From NCBI GenBank assembly GCA_003565815.1, contig PXAS01000346.1:1-13779 (forward strand): a stretch of 13,779 nt of DNA. The letters run 5' to 3'. The notes under the pieces are model-generated. The model saw nothing but the letters and a program-made list of their open reading frames with translations. It was not told the DNA's origin and ran no database searches. This DNA is from PVC group bacterium (lineage in GTDB: Bacteria > Verrucomicrobiota > Kiritimatiellia > SS1-B-03-39 > UBA6053). Both the position numbers and the translations under genes were made by a program. The stretch's first letter is position 1, and each line of letters starts with the position of its first letter. Below, in pieces: positions 13,727 to 13,779 of this stretch.

Positions 13727-13779
13727 CCCCAACCCAAGCATCAGTGCCCATCCGTGTGATCAGTGGTTGTTTTCCCCCA
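13727..13779. repeat. 53-bp exact direct repeat, copy 2 (reaches window end)
   Basis: Identical to 13574-13626. It runs to the last base of the window, so the true repeat may be longer and further copies may follow. The 100 bases between copies hold three more decamer units and a hairpin, with no gene. Confidence 0.95.

Noticed and set aside
13574..13779. A CRISPR array.
   Set aside because: Only two long copies are visible, the interval is 100 bases of related repeat sequence rather than a unique 30-40 base spacer, and no cas genes are present.

Overview
The window looks like a chromosomal segment of a Gram-negative, GC-rich bacterium that uses sigma-54. Evidence is an NtrC-family enhancer-binding protein with an intact GAFTGA loop, a good -24/-12 promoter match, and a type II secretion/type IV pilus class ATPase. 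A PVC-superphylum origin (Verrucomicrobiota, Opitutae-like) would fit the fused lipid enzyme and the style of intergenic repeats, but that is a weak inference from memory.

Left half, minus strand (6482 down to 276): one compact eight-gene run, trpB - yicC - gmk - ykgJ-like - GT2 glycosyltransferase - CPBP protease - tsaE - tsaB. Four junctions are 4-nt ATGA overlaps and the others are gaps of 3, 38 and 56 nt, so it is very probably a single transcription unit. It mixes tryptophan synthesis (beta subunit only, no trpA here), GMP phosphorylation, an RNase, membrane/lipid-sugar functions and two subunits of the tRNA t6A machinery. About 200 bases beyond tsaB lies a structured dispersed repeat (copy A).

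Centre (6483-6817): a 335-base divergent regulatory region. On the minus side it has a moderate sigma-70-like promoter and short upstream reading frames in front of trpB. On the plus side it has a near-consensus sigma-54 promoter and two upstream dyads in front of the aldolase gene.

Right half, plus strand (6818-13504): a class I fructose-bisphosphate aldolase, then, 29 nt later, a 900-residue fusion of acyl-activating enzyme, acyl carrier protein and PlsC-type acyltransferase. After a 160-base gap carrying copy B of the repeat come a sigma-54 activator whose receiver domain has lost its phosphorylation residues and a short GspE/PilB-like ATPase starting with TTG. The window closes in a 275-base intergenic tail with a 53-bp exact duplication and a degenerate 10-bp-phased repeat.

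The most interesting elements are the pseudo-receiver activator next to a sigma-54 promoter, the three-domain lipid enzyme co-transcribed with an aldolase, and the composite repeat shared by both halves. No RNA genes, insertion sequences or CRISPR arrays were found.
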